A DNA stretch of 64,000 nt from a bacterium (GCA_026129405.1 JAHCID010000003.1:582001-646000); one strand, 5' to 3'; counted from the first letter of the stretch, positions 21,155 through 32,521 are shown. The notes: generated by a model from the sequence alone, not told the origin. Translations and numbers: made by a program.

Positions 21155-21162
21155 AGCCCACC

Positions 21163-21945
21163 ATGGCCGATCCCGCTGCCGTCGCCGCCCTCGCCCGCCT
21201 CGTCGACATCATGCACCGGCTGCGCGCGCCGGGCGGGTGTCCGTGGGATCGCGAGCAGACGCCCGAGACGTTGCGTCCCTACCTCGTCGAGGAGACCTAC
21301 GAGGTCCTCGACGCGCTCGATGCGGGTGATCCGGGCGCCGTCCGCGACGAGCTCGGGGACCTGCTCCTCCAGGTCGTCTTCCACGCGGAGATCGCGGCCG
21401 AGCACGGGGAGTTCACGATCGCAGACGTCGCCGCCGCGATCGCCGACAAGCTGGTGCGCCGCCATCCCCACGTCTTCGCCGACGTGCAGGCCGAGGACGC
21501 GGAGGCGGTGATCGCGAACTGGCGACGGATCAAGGCCGCAGAGCGGGCCGCGAAGGGCGAGGTGGGCGTCCTCGCCGGCGTCGCCCGCGCGCTGCCGGCG
21601 CTGGCACGTGCGCAGCAGGTCGGGGACAAGCTCGCCCAGGTCGGATTCGACTGGCCGGATGCGGCCGCCGTGCTCGCGAAGGTCGACGAGGAGCGCACCG
21701 AGCTGGGCGCCGCCCTCGCCGCCGGCGACGCCGCCCAGGCAGGGCGCGAGCTCGGCGACCTGCTCCTGACGCTCGCATCCCTCGCCCGTCACCTCGGCGT
21801 CCAGGCGGAGATGGCCCTGCGCGATGCGACCGCTCGGCTGATGGCCCGCGTGGGCCACGTCGAGCAGGCGGCGAACGGGTCGCTGGCGGATCTCGACGCT
21901 GCCCAGCGCGATCGGCTCTGGAGCGCCGCGAAGGCCGCGGAATGA
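21163..21945 (+). CDS. mazG: Nucleoside triphosphate pyrophosphohydrolase MazG
   Basis: A 260-aa two-domain all-alpha NTP pyrophosphatase that clears non-canonical or excess NTPs. The first domain carries GGCPWDREQT and the metal motif EETYE...DELGDLLLQ; the second repeats EERTEL...RELGDLLL. Length is normal. It is divergent from grxC with an 86-base gap that holds both promoters. Confidence 0.94.
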   Translation: MADPAAVAALARLVDIMHRLRAPGGCPWDREQTPETLRPYLVEETYEVLDALDAGDPGAVRDELGDLLLQVVFHAEIAAEHGEFTIADVAAAIADKLVRRHPHVFADVQAEDAEAVIANWRRIKAAERAAKGEVGVLAGVARALPALARAQQVGDKLAQVGFDWPDAAAVLAKVDEERTELGAALAAGDAAQAGRELGDLLLTLASLARHLGVQAEMALRDATARLMARVGHVEQAANGSLADLDAAQRDRLWSAAKAAE

Positions 21946-21970
21946 GACCGAGCCCGGGGCACAACGTGGT

Positions 21971-21999
21971 TTGACCCGCTGGGAGGCGCGTGGTACCTG
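21971..21999 (+). promoter_or_regulatory. Candidate leaderless promoter of rpsT
   Basis: TTGACC (21971-21976), 17-base spacer, TACCTG (21994-21999), eight bases to the GTG at 22008. The geometry is identical to that at mazG. Confidence 0.5.
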
Positions 22000-22007
22000 C
22001 GCCAGCC

Positions 22008-22283
22008 GTGGCGAATCACAAGTCGGCGCTGAAGCGCCACCGTCAGTCGGTCACCCGTCAGGCCCGCAATCAGGCGATCCGTACCCGCCTCCGTCACCTC
22101 GTGCGCGCCGTCCGCGCCGCGGTCGCACAGAGCGACGCGAACGCGGCCTCCGAGTCGCTCGCGCAGGCCAGCCGGGCGCTCGACAAGGCGGTGACCAAGG
22201 GCGTCGTGCACCGCAACAGCGCGTCGCGCCGCATCGCGCGCCTGTCGCACGCCGTCTACGCGCTCAAGACGTCCGCGCAGTAG
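22008..22283 (+). CDS. rpsT: 30S ribosomal protein S20
   Basis: A 91-aa helical 16S rRNA-binding protein opening with ANHKSALKRHRQS, as usual for S20. The GTG at 22008 gives this normal N-terminus. An upstream GTG at 21990, close to a GGGAGG box, would add six residues (VPAPA) not seen in the family. The C-terminus overlaps the end of holA convergently by 20 bases. Confidence 0.93.
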   Translation: MANHKSALKRHRQSVTRQARNQAIRTRLRHLVRAVRAAVAQSDANAASESLAQASRALDKAVTKGVVHRNSASRRIARLSHAVYALKTSAQ

Positions 22284-23316
22284 CCGCGCCCGGGTCGCCC
22301 TTCCCGGCCAGCGCGAAGAGCGCGGCCTCGAAGACCGCCGGCGCCGGGCGCGAGGTCTTCAGCTCCAGATCGAGCCGCCGCAGGGCGTGCAGTGCCCGGT
22401 CGAGGTGCGCTGCCGAGCCGCGTCCCTGGCTCCGCCGCACCAGCCAGGGCGGGACGCCGAGCCGCTGGGCGATGGCCTCCTGTCCGAGACCCTGCTCCGC
22501 CAGCTCGGCCACGTGCAGCGCGCGGCGGACGCTCGCCGCCAGGAACGCCGCCACCTTGATCGGCGGCTCGCCGGCGCCGAGCAGCCCGCGAAGCGCCCGC
22601 ACGGCGCCGCCGAGATCGCGGCGCGCCAGCCGGTCGGTGAGCTCCTCGATGGCCTGGGCCCGATCCCCGGCGACGGTCGCCGCGACGTGCGCCGCCTCCA
22701 CCCGCTGTCCCGCACCGGCGAAGAGCGACGCCTTCTCGATCTCACTCGCCAGCACGCCGAGGTCGAAGCCGGTCCGCTGCACCAGCAGGTCGGCGGCGTC
22801 GGCGGCGAGATCGCGACCGAGGTCGCGCGCCAGGCAGGCGACCCAGCGGCGGGCGGTGGCGTCGTCGGTCACCGGCGCCAGGGCCACCGAAGCGCCGGCG
22901 CGCGCGACCGCACCCGGGAGCTTGCGCCGGGCGTCCAGGGTCCGCGCGACGAGGATCAGGCGGGCCTGGCCCTGGAGGTGCGGGAGCACCGACAGGACGG
23001 CCTCCTCGCGGACCCCGTCGAGGGCCTCCGCACGCCGTATGACCAGCGCGGCGACGCCACCGAACAGCATCGGCGCCCCGAGATCGTCGATCGCGCCGAC
23101 CAGCGCCGCCGCATCCTCGTCCGCCCAGAGCGTGCGCCATGTGCTCGGACCGGCCTCGGCGTCGGAGCGTCGTCGCAGCAGGTGGAGCGCCCGGTCGGTG
23201 AGGAACGGATCCTCGCCGTGGAGGAGGTAGCATGGCCGCAGCGGAGCGCGGGTGAGGGTCGCGAGCGTCGCCTCGGCGTCCGGCGCCGGCGGCCCGCCGC
23301 GCCGTGCGGCGCTCAG
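22264..23316 (-). CDS. holA: DNA polymerase III delta subunit
   Basis: A 350-aa clamp-loader subunit that opens the beta clamp. The N-terminal segment PCYLLHGEDPFLTDRA (about 28-43) is the family's first strand and turn, followed by the AAA+-like and C-terminal helical domains (RTGFDLGVLASEIEKA, GEPPIKVAAFLA). No ATG, GTG or TTG lies in frame before this conserved start; a CTG at 23316, in a CTGA overlap with the lptE stop and four bases after GGAGG, is the likely initiator. Confidence 0.85.
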   Translation of the reverse strand: MSAARRGGPPAPDAEATLATLTRAPLRPCYLLHGEDPFLTDRALHLLRRRSDAEAGPSTWRTLWADEDAAALVGAIDDLGAPMLFGGVAALVIRRAEALDGVREEAVLSVLPHLQGQARLILVARTLDARRKLPGAVARAGASVALAPVTDDATARRWVACLARDLGRDLAADAADLLVQRTGFDLGVLASEIEKASLFAGAGQRVEAAHVAATVAGDRAQAIEELTDRLARRDLGGAVRALRGLLGAGEPPIKVAAFLAASVRRALHVAELAEQGLGQEAIAQRLGVPPWLVRRSQGRGSAAHLDRALHALRRLDLELKTSRPAPAVFEAALFALAGKGDPGAATARTS

Positions 23317-23906
23317 AAGCCCTCCATCGCCTGCAGGTAGACGTCGCGGGCGACGATGTCGAGGAGCTCGACGAGCGCCTCGCGGCGGCGCGTCTCGCCG
23401 ATCTGCACGTTGGTGAAGTTGATGAGGTCGCGCGCGTCGATGGTGCCGCGCTGGAATCGGGGCGAGGTCGTGATCACGACTCCCGACACCGCGCCGAAGT
23501 CGAGGGACTCCTGCACCAGTGCGTTCTGGTAGAGGACCCGGCCCGTGCTGCGCTCGGTCACCTTCATGCTGAGCTGGAGCAGCCCGCGGAACTGCACCGC
23601 CTCGTCGGTCGCACCGAACGCGACGGGGGTGCTCGAGAAGCGGCGGATCGTGCCGCTCAGCACGACGTCGCCGTCGTCGCGCACGACCTCGAGCGGCCCG
23701 CGGCGCCGGAACTCCTCTTCGAGCGCGCGCTGGAGCGACACCTCGAGGCCGCGCTCGCGCGTGCGGTTGCGGAACGCCTTGATGGTGATGCTGCGCGCCG
23801 AGGGCGGGACGATGTCCCCGGCTGCGCCGGTGAGATGATAGCCGCAGCCAGACGCGAAGAGCCCCGCGGCGAACACGGCCGTGAGGAGCGCGGCGACCGA
23901 CCTCAT
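23313..23906 (-). CDS. lptE: LPS-assembly lipoprotein LptE
   Basis: A 197-aa outer-membrane lipoprotein that plugs LptD during LPS export. A lipoprotein signal ends at FASGC (lipid-bearing Cys near residue 21), followed by GYHLTG, the typical LptE opening, and then the alpha/beta core with [11 protein letters not shown]. It overlaps the leuS stop in ATGA. The order leuS-lptE-holA is classical for Gram-negatives. Confidence 0.93.
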   Translation of the reverse strand: MRSVAALLTAVFAAGLFASGCGYHLTGAAGDIVPPSARSITIKAFRNRTRERGLEVSLQRALEEEFRRRGPLEVVRDDGDVVLSGTIRRFSSTPVAFGATDEAVQFRGLLQLSMKVTERSTGRVLYQNALVQESLDFGAVSGVVITTSPRFQRGTIDARDLINFTNVQIGETRRREALVELLDIVARDVYLQAMEGF

Positions 23907-26377
23907 ACGACGAGGCTCACCATACGCCCGGGCACCACCACCTGTTTGCGCAGCGCCCGCCCGCCGACCTGCTGCTGGACACGCGGATCGGCGAGCGCCG
24001 CCGCGAGCACGTCGGCCTCGGCCGCGTCGGACGGCACCACCACCCGCGCCCGCACCTTCCCGTTCACCTGGACCGGCATCTCGACGGTGGCACGCTCGAG
24101 CGCCGCGGGATCGGCGACCGGCCAGCGGGCCGCGTCGATCGCCCCCCCATGCCCGGTGCGCTCCCACAGCTCGCTCGCGAGGTGTGGGACGAAGGGCTCG
24201 AGGCAGACGAGCACGACGTCGACCGCCTCGCGCAGCACGGCAGGATCGGCGGTGTCTGCCGCCGCACCGAGATCGCGCACCAGCTCCATGATCGCCGCGA
24301 TCGCGGTGTTGAACTGGAGGCGCTGGACGACGTCCTGCGTGACCCGCTCGACGGTGCGGTGCACGGCCCGGCGCAGCGTCCGGTCGGCCTCGTCCAGCTC
24401 CGCGGGTACCGGCGTCCCGGGGGCGGCCAGGCGCGGCGCGATCGCGAGCGTCAGCCGCCAGAGCCGATGCAGGAAGCGCGACATCCCTTCGATGCCCTGA
24501 TCGGACCAGTCGAGGTCGCGCTCGGGCGGCGAGGCGAAGAGGCAGAACAGGCGCGCGCTGTCGGCCCCGTAGCGCTCGATGAGATAGTCGGGGTCGACCA
24601 CGTTGCCTTTCGACTTGCTCATCTTGGCGCCGTCCTTGATCACCATCCCCTGCGTGAGGAGGTTGCGGAACGGCTCGTCGAGCTGGAGCCAGCCGAGATC
24701 GCGCAGCACCTTGGTGAAGAAGCGGGCGTAGAGCAGGTGCAGGACCGCATGCTCGATGCCGCCGATGTACTGATCCACGCCCCGGGTCCCGAGCCAGTAC
24801 GCCAGCTCGGTCGGGTCGAAGGCCGCGGTGTCGGTGTGCGGCGAGGTGTAGCGCGCGAAGTACCACGACGACTCGACGAACGTGTCCATCGTGTCGGTCT
24901 CGCGGCGCGCGGGGCCCTGGCATCGGGGGCACGAGGTGTGGACGAAGGCCGCGTGCTCCGCCAGCGGCGACCCCGTGCCGGTGAGCGCGACGTCCTCCGG
25001 CAGCGTCACCGGCAGCTCCGACTCCGGCACCGGCACCATCCCGCAGCCGTCGCAGTAGACGACCGGGATCGGCGCGCCCCAGTAGCGCTGGCGCGAGATG
25101 CCCCAGTCGCGCAAGCGGTAGCTGACGGTCGCCCGTCCGCGCCCGGCGGCGTCGAGCGCCGCGGTGATCCGCGCCTTCGCCTCCTCCGAGGCGAGGCCGG
25201 TGAACGCCTCCGACGCGACCAGCGTGCCCGCCCCGTCCCACGCCTCCGTCATCGCCGCCGGGTCGAGCGCCTCGCCCTCCGGCTGGACGACGACGCGGAC
25301 CGGCAGGTCGTGGGCGCGCGCGAACTCGAAGTCGCGCTGGTCGTGCGCCGGCACCGCCATCACCGCGCCCGTGCCGTAGTCCATGAGGACGAAGTTCGCG
25401 ACCCAGATCGGAATGCGCACGCCGGTCAGCGGATGACGGCACCACGCGCCGGTGAAGACGCCTTCTTTCCCCGCCGAGCGCTCGATGCGCGCCGTCGCCC
25501 GCGTGCGCTGCACGAACGCCTCGACCGCCGCTTCCTGCGACGTGCCCGCCGCGAGCCGGGCCACGAGCGGATGCTCCGCCGCGAGGCTCACGAACGTGAC
25601 CCCGAAGAGCGTATCCGGCCGCGTGGTGAAGACGACGACCTCGCCGTCACCCCCGTCGAGCGGAAAGCGCACCTCGGCACCCGCGCTGCGGCCGATCCAG
25701 TTGCGCTGCATGGTGACGACGCGCTCGGGCCAACCGCCGAGGCGATCGAGATCGCGCAGCAGCTCGTCGGCGTAGGCGGTGATGCGCAAGCACCACTGCT
25801 CCAGCTCGCGGTCGGTGACCGGGCCGTCGCAGCGCCAGCAGCGCCCGTCGATGACCTGCTCGTTGGCGAGCACGGTCGAGCACGTCACGCACCAGTTGAC
25901 GATGCCGCGCCGTTTGTACGCGAGGTCGCGCTCGAGCATGCGCAGGAAGGCGAGCTGCTCCCAGCGGTAGTACGACGGATCGCAGGTGGCGAGCTCGCGG
26001 TCCCAGTCGAACGAGAAGCCCAGCCGCTTCAGCTGCGCGCGCATGTGCGCGATGTTCGAGTACGTCCACTCCGCCGGGTGCGCGCCGTGCTGGATCGCGG
26101 CGTTCTCGGCCGGCAGACCGAACGCGTCCCAGCCGATCGGATGCAGCACGCGATTGCCGGCGAGCCGGCGCTGGCGCGCGATGACGTCGCCGATGGAGTA
26201 GTTGCGCGCGTGCCCCATGTGGATGCGTCCCGATGGGTACGGGAACATCTCGAGCACGTAGTAGGGCGCGGCGCCGGGATCGACGCGGGCCGCATGCGTG
26301 CGCTCGGCCTCCCAGCGTGCCTGCCACTTCGCCTCGACGACGGCCGGCTCGTAGGCGTCAGCGACGGGCGTGCTCAT
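23903..26377 (-). CDS. leuS: Leucyl-tRNA synthetase
   Basis: An 824-aa class Ia synthetase. The HIGH motif is HMGH (53-56), the KMSKS loop KMSKSKG lies near residue 586, the CP1 editing domain spans about 220-420, and zinc-type cysteines (CVTC, CWRC, CDGC) are visible. The C-terminal LeuRS-specific domain is present. The start overlaps the nusB stop (ATGA). Confidence 0.97.
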   Translation of the reverse strand: MSTPVADAYEPAVVEAKWQARWEAERTHAARVDPGAAPYYVLEMFPYPSGRIHMGHARNYSIGDVIARQRRLAGNRVLHPIGWDAFGLPAENAAIQHGAHPAEWTYSNIAHMRAQLKRLGFSFDWDRELATCDPSYYRWEQLAFLRMLERDLAYKRRGIVNWCVTCSTVLANEQVIDGRCWRCDGPVTDRELEQWCLRITAYADELLRDLDRLGGWPERVVTMQRNWIGRSAGAEVRFPLDGGDGEVVVFTTRPDTLFGVTFVSLAAEHPLVARLAAGTSQEAAVEAFVQRTRATARIERSAGKEGVFTGAWCRHPLTGVRIPIWVANFVLMDYGTGAVMAVPAHDQRDFEFARAHDLPVRVVVQPEGEALDPAAMTEAWDGAGTLVASEAFTGLASEEAKARITAALDAAGRGRATVSYRLRDWGISRQRYWGAPIPVVYCDGCGMVPVPESELPVTLPEDVALTGTGSPLAEHAAFVHTSCPRCQGPARRETDTMDTFVESSWYFARYTSPHTDTAAFDPTELAYWLGTRGVDQYIGGIEHAVLHLLYARFFTKVLRDLGWLQLDEPFRNLLTQGMVIKDGAKMSKSKGNVVDPDYLIERYGADSARLFCLFASPPERDLDWSDQGIEGMSRFLHRLWRLTLAIAPRLAAPGTPVPAELDEADRTLRRAVHRTVERVTQDVVQRLQFNTAIAAIMELVRDLGAAADTADPAVLREAVDVVLVCLEPFVPHLASELWERTGHGGAIDAARWPVADPAALERATVEMPVQVNGKVRARVVVPSDAAEADVLAAALADPRVQQQVGGRALRKQVVVPGRMVSLVV

Positions 26378-26835
26378 TCCGCTCCACCACCACCCGGCCC
26401 CTCGCTGCTGGCCGCGCGCCGCGCCGCGAGCTGCTGCGCCACCTGGTCGAGGACGCCGTTCACGAACGCCGGCGACTCCTCGCTGCCGAAGCGGCGCGCG
26501 ATCTCCACCGCCTCGTTGATCGTCACCGGCGTCGGGATCTCCGGCCGGCCGATCATCTCCCAGGTGGCGAGCCGCAGGAGGTTGAGATCGACCTTCGAGA
26601 GCCGCGGCAGCTTCCAGTGCTCGCTGCTCGCGGCGACCAGCGCGTCGACCTCGGCCAGGTGCTCGCGCACGCCTTCGACCAGCTCGCGCGCGAAACGCTG
26701 GACCTCCGCGTTCTCGTGCTCGAAGTGCCGCCAGAAGAGCGACAGGGCTCGCCCCGACTGAGCGTCGTCGCCCAGCATGTCCTCCTGGTAGAGGGCCTGG
26801 AGGGCGAGCTCGCGGGCGGCGCGGCGCGAGCCCAC
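26374..26835 (-). CDS. nusB: Transcription antitermination factor NusB
   Basis: A 153-aa all-helical factor of the rRNA antitermination complex. [14 protein letters not shown] at the start and [16 protein letters not shown]...FVNGVLD at the end are diagnostic. It begins with GTG two bases after the ribH stop, so the long upstream frame through ribH is not used. The C-terminal tail is glycine-rich. Confidence 0.93.
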   Translation of the reverse strand: MGSRRAARELALQALYQEDMLGDDAQSGRALSLFWRHFEHENAEVQRFARELVEGVREHLAEVDALVAASSEHWKLPRLSKVDLNLLRLATWEMIGRPEIPTPVTINEAVEIARRFGSEESPAFVNGVLDQVAQQLAARRAASSEGPGGGGAE

Positions 26836-26836
26836 G

Positions 26837-27310
26837 TCAGAACCTCTGGACCATGCGCAGGAGGTGCACCATCTCGAGCGCGGTGATCGCGGCCTCGTAG
26901 CCCTTGTTGCTGTGGTCGCCGCCGGCCCGGGCGAGCGCCTGCTCCATCGTGTCGGTGGTGAGCACGCCGAAGGCGATGGGAAGGTCGTAGCGCCGTGACA
27001 CCTCGCCGATGCCGGTCGCGGCCGCGCCGGCGACGTAGTCGAAGTGCGGCGTCTCGCCGCGCACGACCGCGCCGAGCGCGACGATGGCGTCGTAGCGGCC
27101 GGTGAGCGCGAGCCGCTGGGCGCAGAGCGGCAGCTCGAAGCAGCCGGGGACCGTCGCGACGTCGATGGCGTCTTCGGCGACCTTGAGCTCGACCAGCGCT
27201 TCGAGGGCGCCGGCGAGCAGCTTGTCGGTGACCGCGCGGTTGAACCGCGCGAGGGCGATGCCCACGCGCAGGCCCTCTCCAGCGGGCTCGGCATTCCAGT
27301 GACGGGGCAC
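26837..27310 (-). CDS. ribH: 6,7-dimethyl-8-ribityllumazine synthase
   Basis: A 157-aa enzyme forming lumazine from DHBP and the pyrimidine intermediate. Key segments: ARFN, GCFELP, GAVVRGETPHFDYV and the C-terminal HSNKGYEAA. It lies between ribBA and nusB. With the RibBA defect described below, its DHBP substrate must come from another source. Confidence 0.95.
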   Translation of the reverse strand: MPRHWNAEPAGEGLRVGIALARFNRAVTDKLLAGALEALVELKVAEDAIDVATVPGCFELPLCAQRLALTGRYDAIVALGAVVRGETPHFDYVAGAAATGIGEVSRRYDLPIAFGVLTTDTMEQALARAGGDHSNKGYEAAITALEMVHLLRMVQRF

Positions 27311-27319
27311 GACGGGCTC

Positions 27320-28531
27320 TCAGCGCGGACCGGGCAGGCCGGAGAGGAGGTGCCCCAGCTTGGCCTGCTTGGTCCGCAGATACTGGAGGTTGCCGGGGCG
27401 GGGCTCGATCTCGAGCGCCTGGCGCGACGTGACCGTCACGCCGTAGGCCTCGAGGCCGGCGATCTTGCGGGGATTGTTGGTGAGCAGCCGGGCGCGACGC
27501 ACGCCGAGGTCGCGCAGGATCTGCGCCCCGATGCCGTAGTCGCGCAGGTCCTCGTGGAAGCCGAGCTCGAGGTTGGCCTCGACCGTGTCGCGTCCCTGGT
27601 CCTGGAGGGCGTAGGCGCGGATCTTGTTGGCGAGGCCGATGCCGCGTCCCTCCTGATGGAGGTAGACGAGGACGCCCTGCCCCGCTTCCGCGATGAGCGC
27701 GATGGCGCGGTCGAGCTGCTCGCCGCAGTCGCAGCGCTCGGAGGCGAAGACGTCGCCGGTCAGGCACTCGGAGTGGAGGCGGACGAGCACCTCGGCGTCG
27801 CCGCGGACGTCGCCCATGACCAGCGCCACGTGCTGCTGCTGGTCGACGCTGTTGTCGTAGACGATGGCGCGGAAGGTCGCACCGCTCGCGAGCGGCACGA
27901 CCGCTTCGGTACGACGCCGCACGAGCGTGTCCGAGCGCAGGCGCATCTGGATCACGTCGGTGACGGTGAGCGTCGGCAGGGCGTGGTCACGCGCGAGCGC
28001 GGCCAGCTCGTCGGCGTTGGCGAGGTTGCCGTCGCGGCCGAGCACGTCGCAGAAGACGGCCTCGAACCCCAGCCCGGCGAGCCGCACGAGGTCGCTCGCC
28101 GCCTCCGGCAGCGCGGCCCGGATGAGGCTGCCCCCCTGGGCGAGCTGCACCGGCGTGACGTGGCCGGGCATGACGACGTCGGCCGCCGTGGCGTCGGGTG
28201 CGACCGCGGCGAGGATGGTGGTGGCTCGGTCGCCGGCGCTGATCCCGGTGGAGACGCCGTGCCGGGCCTCGATGCTCGCGGCATAGGCGCGCTGCCCCGG
28301 GGGCGGCTGCATGGCGAGCAGCGGGATGCCGAGGCGGCGCATGCGGTCGCGCGTGAGGCCGAGACAGACGAGCCCGCGGGCGTGCGTCGCCATGCAGTTG
28401 ATCGCCGCCGGCGTGGTGCGGGACGCGGCGCAGGCGAGCACCGCCTCGGGTGGGTCCGTCGCGCTGTCGACCAGCAGCACGAGGTCGCCCCGTCGCAGGC
28501 GCTCGGCGACGTCGCGCTCACTCCCAGCCAT
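27320..28531 (-). CDS. ribBA: RibBA: GTP cyclohydrolase II with degenerate DHBP-synthase domain
   Basis: A 403-aa fusion. The C-terminal GTP cyclohydrolase II domain (about 205-395) is intact: zinc cysteines in [31 protein letters not shown] and TNNPRKI. The N-terminal DHBP-synthase half keeps the fold ([19 protein letters not shown]) but its acidic RENEGD metal motif is replaced by TDPPEAV, the HTEA motif by LPEA, and the CEL glutamate by CDV. I infer that it makes only the GTP-derived branch. Start at ATG 28531, nine bases after ribD. Confidence 0.92.
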   Translation of the reverse strand: MAGSERDVAERLRRGDLVLLVDSATDPPEAVLACAASRTTPAAINCMATHARGLVCLGLTRDRMRRLGIPLLAMQPPPGQRAYAASIEARHGVSTGISAGDRATTILAAVAPDATAADVVMPGHVTPVQLAQGGSLIRAALPEAASDLVRLAGLGFEAVFCDVLGRDGNLANADELAALARDHALPTLTVTDVIQMRLRSDTLVRRRTEAVVPLASGATFRAIVYDNSVDQQQHVALVMGDVRGDAEVLVRLHSECLTGDVFASERCDCGEQLDRAIALIAEAGQGVLVYLHQEGRGIGLANKIRAYALQDQGRDTVEANLELGFHEDLRDYGIGAQILRDLGVRRARLLTNNPRKIAGLEAYGVTVTSRQALEIEPRPGNLQYLRTKQAKLGHLLSGLPGPR

Positions 28532-28540
28532 TGCGGGAAC

Positions 28541-29722
28541 CTACCGTGCGCGATCCGGGGAGGCAACGAGACGGCGGCGGGCACGCGCGCGCGGCGCCAC
28601 GGCGGTGTCGATGACGAGATCGTCGCCGGCGCGCGCCACCGTCAGCGCCCCGGTGCGGAGCCCATCGCGCACGCGCCGGACGCCGAGCGGCCCGACCGCC
28701 GGCACGCCGTCGCCGCCGAGGAGCAGCGGCGCGACGAAGAGCACGAGGCGATCGACGACCCCGGCCCGCAGGGCGGCGGCCGCCACCCCCGCACCGCCCT
28801 CGACGAGGACCGAGGTGAGCCCGCGTGCCGCGAGGACACGCAGGGCGGCCGGTATGGACACCCGCCCTCCCCGCCCGGGGACGAGGAGCACCTCCGCGCC
28901 CCGGCGCTGCCAGGTCGCCGCCCGCGCCGCCGCGGTGCCGCGCGGGGCCACGATCCAGGTGGGTGGGCCGCTGCGGGCGAAGATCGCCGCCCGCGGCGGC
29001 AGCGCCGAGGTCGTACCGGCAAGGACGACGCGAATCGGATCCCGACCGCCGGGGATGCGGCAGCTGAGCCGCGGGTCGTCCGTGCGCACGGTGCCCGCGC
29101 CGACGAGCACCGCGTCGCACGTGTCGCGCAGCCCGTGCGCGATGCGCCGCGCGGCCTCACCGGTGATCCAGCGCGCATCGCCGCCGGCGGCCGCGATGCG
29201 GCCGTCCAGGCTGGTCGCGAGCTTCAGGACGACGAGCGGGCGCCGGAGCAGCATGCGGGTGCGGAAGGGCGCGATCAGCGTCCGCGCCTCGTCCTCACCC
29301 ACCCCGACCACGACGGGGATGCCGGCGCGGCGGAGCTTGGCGATGCCGCGTCCCTGGACGCGCGGGTTCGGATCGCAGGTGGCCACGACCACACGCGCGA
29401 GACCGAGCGCCAGCAGCGCGTCGGCGCACGGCGGCGTCCGCCCGTGCACCGTGCACGGCTCGAGCGTCACGTACAGCGTTGCCCCCCCCGCGCGCCCCCC
29501 TGCTGCGCGCAGCGCCTCGATCTCCGCATGCGGCCCGCCCGCGCGGGCGTGGAAACCTTCGCCGAGGACGCGGCCGCCCCGCACCAGCACGGCGCCGACC
29601 GGCGGATTCGGGAACGTGCGGCCGACGCCGCGGGCGGCCAGCTCGAGCGCGCGCGCCATGAAGCGCCGGTCGCGCCCGTCGGCGCCGCCCGCGTCGGGCC
29701 GCCGGCGCGCGCCGCTGCTCAC
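28541..29722 (-). CDS. ribD: Riboflavin deaminase/reductase RibD
   Basis: A 393-aa bifunctional enzyme. The deaminase domain has HAEIEA (His65, Glu67) and [11 protein letters not shown] (Cys90, Cys99); the reductase domain follows from about residue 165 ([11 protein letters not shown]). It starts with GTG in a GTGA overlap with nrdR. The next gene is ribBA, so riboflavin synthase (ribE), usually between them, is absent. Confidence 0.95.
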   Translation of the reverse strand: MSSGARRRPDAGGADGRDRRFMARALELAARGVGRTFPNPPVGAVLVRGGRVLGEGFHARAGGPHAEIEALRAAGGRAGGATLYVTLEPCTVHGRTPPCADALLALGLARVVVATCDPNPRVQGRGIAKLRRAGIPVVVGVGEDEARTLIAPFRTRMLLRRPLVVLKLATSLDGRIAAAGGDARWITGEAARRIAHGLRDTCDAVLVGAGTVRTDDPRLSCRIPGGRDPIRVVLAGTTSALPPRAAIFARSGPPTWIVAPRGTAAARAATWQRRGAEVLLVPGRGGRVSIPAALRVLAARGLTSVLVEGGAGVAAAALRAGVVDRLVLFVAPLLLGGDGVPAVGPLGVRRVRDGLRTGALTVARAGDDLVIDTAVAPRARARRRLVASPDRAR

Positions 29723-30246
29723 CGCCGCGACCGCTCGCGACGAGCCCCGGTGCGCGGCGGCTTGCGTGCCGTGCCGGCGCGGTCGGCGTCACGGCGCTGC
29801 GCGATCAGCTCCTCGAGCTCGTGCATGAACTCGTGCACGTCGCGGAACGAGCGGTAGACCGAGGCGAAGCGCACGTAGGCGACCCCGTCGAGCGCGTGCA
29901 GCTCGCGCATGAGCGCCTCGCCGATCTCGCTGCTGCGCACCTCGCGCTCGCCGCGCTCCTGCAGCCAGCGCTCGATGCGGTCGGCGACGGCGAGGATGGC
30001 GTCGACCGACACGGGCCGCTTCTCCACCGCGCGCTGCAGCCCGCTGACGATCTTGCTGCGGTCGAAGGGCTCGCGGCGGTCGTCCTTCTTCACGACCATC
30101 GGCAGCAGCACCTCGACCCGCTCGTAGGTCGTGAACCGGCGCCCGCACGCGTCGCAATGCCGCCGGCGGCGGATGACGTCGCCGTCCTTCGCGAGCCGGG
30201 AGTCCACGACCCGACTCTCCGGCGCACGGCAGTACGGGCACTGCAT
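29719..30246 (-). CDS. nrdR: Ribonucleotide-reductase repressor NrdR
   Basis: A 175-aa ATP-cone repressor. Zinc ribbon cysteines are Cys3, Cys6, Cys31 and Cys34, followed by the ATP-cone domain ([16 protein letters not shown]). It controls nrd operons in response to nucleotide pools. The basic C-terminal tail is longer than usual. Located between glyA and ribD. Confidence 0.94.
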   Translation of the reverse strand: MQCPYCRAPESRVVDSRLAKDGDVIRRRRHCDACGRRFTTYERVEVLLPMVVKKDDRREPFDRSKIVSGLQRAVEKRPVSVDAILAVADRIERWLQERGEREVRSSEIGEALMRELHALDGVAYVRFASVYRSFRDVHEFMHELEELIAQRRDADRAGTARKPPRTGARRERSRR

Positions 30247-30257
30247 GGCCCGGGCGC

Positions 30258-31508
30258 CTAGACGCGCTGCGACCCGGGGAGCGGGAAGCGGGCGCAGAGG
30301 TCGTGCACCTCGCCGCCGACGCGGCGCAGGGCGGCCTCGTCGCCGACGTGCTGCAGCGCCCGGTGGATGAGGTCGGCGACGACCTCCATCTCCGGCTCCC
30401 GCATCCCGCGCGTGGTGACGGCCGGGGTGCCGATGCGGACGCCGCTGGTCACGAAGGGCGGGCGCGGGTCGAACGGGACGCCGTTCTTGTTGACCGTGAT
30501 GCGGGCGGCGTCGAGCGTCTCCTGCGCGACCTTGCCCGACAGCTCGGTGCCGCGGAGGTCGACCAGCATGAGGTGGTTGTCGGTCCCGCCCGACGAGAGC
30601 CGCAGGCCGCGCCGCATGAGGCCGTCGGCGAGCGCGCGGGCGTTGGCGACGATCTGACGTGCGTACGCCTTGAACGCCGGCTGCATCGCCTCCTTCAGGG
30701 CCACCGCCTTGCCGGCGATGACGTGCATGAGCGGGCCGCCCTGGTTGCCGGGGAAGACGGAGGAGTTGATCGCCTTCTCGTGCGCCGTACGGGTGAGGAT
30801 CATGCCCCCGCGGGGGCCGCGCAACGTCTTGTGCGTGGTGGTGGTGACGAAGTCGCAGTGGGGGATCGGCGACGGGTGCTCGCCGGCCGCGACCAGGCCC
30901 GCGAAGTGCGCCATGTCGGCCATGAGCAGCGCGCCCGTCTCGTCGGCAATGGCGCGGAACGCCGCGAAGTCGAGCTGGCGCGGATAGGCGGAATGCCCGG
31001 CGACGATCATCTTCGGGCGCTCGCGACGGGCCAGGTCGCGGACCTGATCCATGTCGAGGCGGCCGTCCGACTCGCGCACGCCATAGGGAACGATCTCGAA
31101 GAACTTGCCGGAGAAATTGACCGGGCTGCCGTGGGTCAGATGTCCGCCGTGCGACAGGTTCATGGCGAGGATCGTGTCGCCGGGCTCGAGCGTCGAGAAG
31201 TAGACGCACATGTTCGCCTGCGAGCCCGAGTGCGGCTGGACGTTCGCGACCTCGGCGCCGAAGAGCGCCTTCGCGCGATCGATGGCCAGCTGCTCGACGA
31301 CGTCGACCCACTCGCAGCCGCCGTAGTAGCGCTTGCCCGGGTAGCCCTCGGCGTACTTGTTCGTGAGGATGGAGCCCTGGGCCTCGAGCACGGCGGGACT
31401 GACGTAGTTCTCCGACGCGATCAGCTCGAGGTTGAACTCCTGCCGCTCGGCTTCGCGCCGGATGGCTTCGAGCACCTCCGGGTCGGTGCTGGCGAGCGGC
31501 GTGGTCAT
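30258..31508 (-). CDS. glyA: Serine hydroxymethyltransferase
   Basis: A 416-aa PLP enzyme making glycine and methylene-THF. The lysine lies in [14 protein letters not shown] (near residue 229). Opening and closing segments ([23 protein letters not shown]) are typical. It sits ten bases after acpP; the usual fabF and rpiB genes between them are missing. Confidence 0.97.
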   Translation of the reverse strand: MTTPLASTDPEVLEAIRREAERQEFNLELIASENYVSPAVLEAQGSILTNKYAEGYPGKRYYGGCEWVDVVEQLAIDRAKALFGAEVANVQPHSGSQANMCVYFSTLEPGDTILAMNLSHGGHLTHGSPVNFSGKFFEIVPYGVRESDGRLDMDQVRDLARRERPKMIVAGHSAYPRQLDFAAFRAIADETGALLMADMAHFAGLVAAGEHPSPIPHCDFVTTTTHKTLRGPRGGMILTRTAHEKAINSSVFPGNQGGPLMHVIAGKAVALKEAMQPAFKAYARQIVANARALADGLMRRGLRLSSGGTDNHLMLVDLRGTELSGKVAQETLDAARITVNKNGVPFDPRPPFVTSGVRIGTPAVTTRGMREPEMEVVADLIHRALQHVGDEAALRRVGGEVHDLCARFPLPGSQRV

Positions 31509-31518
31509 CGGCTCCTCG

Positions 31519-31755
31519 TCACTTGTGGCTTTCGATGTACTGGACGACGTCCTGGACGGTGCGGATCTTCTCCGCCTCCTCGTCCGAGATCTCCATGTCG
31601 TATTCTTCCTCGAGCGCCATCACGAGCTCGACGATGTCGAGCGAGTCGGCCCCGAGATCCTCGATGAACGAGGCCTGCGGCGTCACCTGATCCTCGCTCA
31701 CTCCGAGCTGCTCACAGATGATCTCTCTCACGCGCTGTTCGACGCTGGCTGCCAT
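31519..31755 (-). CDS. acpP: Acyl carrier protein
   Basis: A 78-aa acidic carrier with the phosphopantetheine serine in GADSLD (Ser38). The [17 protein letters not shown] helix II is classical. It follows fabG by 16 bases. Confidence 0.96.
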   Translation of the reverse strand: MAASVEQRVREIICEQLGVSEDQVTPQASFIEDLGADSLDIVELVMALEEEYDMEISDEEAEKIRTVQDVVQYIESHK

Positions 31756-31771
31756 CTCCCCTCCTTGCCGT

Positions 31772-32521
31772 TCACATCCAGAGCCCGCCGTTCACGTGCA
31801 GGACGTGGCCGGTGACGTAGCCTGCCGCGGGGCTGGCGAGAAAGGCCACGGCGGCAGCGACGTCGTCGGGTGTCCCCATGCGTCCGACGGGAATCAGGCC
31901 CGTGTACGCGGCGCGCTGGCCCGCGTCCAGTGCGGCGGTCATCTCGGTATCGACGAAGCCCGGCGCCACCGCATTGACGGTGATCCCCCGACTCGCGACC
32001 TCGCGCGCCAGCGAGCGCGTGAAGCCCTCGACGCCGGCCTTCGCCGCCGCGTAGGCCGTCTGGCCCGCGTTGCCCATGCCGGCCACGACGGAGGTGACGC
32101 TGACGATCCGCCCGTAGCGATTGCGGACCATGGTGCGCAACGCCGCGCGGGCACAATGGAACACCCCTGTCAGGTTGGTCTGCAGGACCCTGTTCCAGTC
32201 GTCGTCGGAGAAGCGCAGCACGAGGCCGTCGATCGAGACCCCGGCGTTGGCGACGAAGATATCGATTCTGCCCTGCCGGTCAACGATATCCTTCAGGGCG
32301 TCGCGGGTTGCGGTCGGGTCGCCGACGTCGAAGCCGGCGGCGTGGGCGGAGCCGCCGGCGGCGGTGATCGCGTCGACCACGGCAGCCGCCGAGTCCGCGT
32401 TGCTGACGTAGTTGACCACCACGTGCGCCCCGCGCGCCGCGAGCATGGCCGCGATGCCGCGACCGATGCCGCGCGAGGCCCCGGTGACGACCGCCGTCTG
32501 TCCCGCCAGCTCAGCGCTCAT
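31772..32521 (-). CDS. fabG: 3-oxoacyl-ACP reductase FabG
   Basis: A 249-aa SDR reductase of fatty acid synthesis. The NADPH loop GASRGIG (14-20), NAG motif, SVTSV serine region and YxxxK (YAAAK, about 153-157) are complete. The ATG at 32521 overlaps the fabD stop in ATGA. Confidence 0.95.
   Translation of the reverse strand: MSAELAGQTAVVTGASRGIGRGIAAMLAARGAHVVVNYVSNADSAAAVVDAITAAGGSAHAAGFDVGDPTATRDALKDIVDRQGRIDIFVANAGVSIDGLVLRFSDDDWNRVLQTNLTGVFHCARAALRTMVRNRYGRIVSVTSVVAGMGNAGQTAYAAAKAGVEGFTRSLAREVASRGITVNAVAPGFVDTEMTAALDAGQRAAYTGLIPVGRMGTPDDVAAAVAFLASPAAGYVTGHVLHVNGGLWM

Noticed and set aside
21981-21992. GGGAGG plus GTG at 21990 as the rpsT start
   Set aside because: Spacing is only three bases and it adds residues not found in S20; GTG 22008 gives the normal ANHKSA start.
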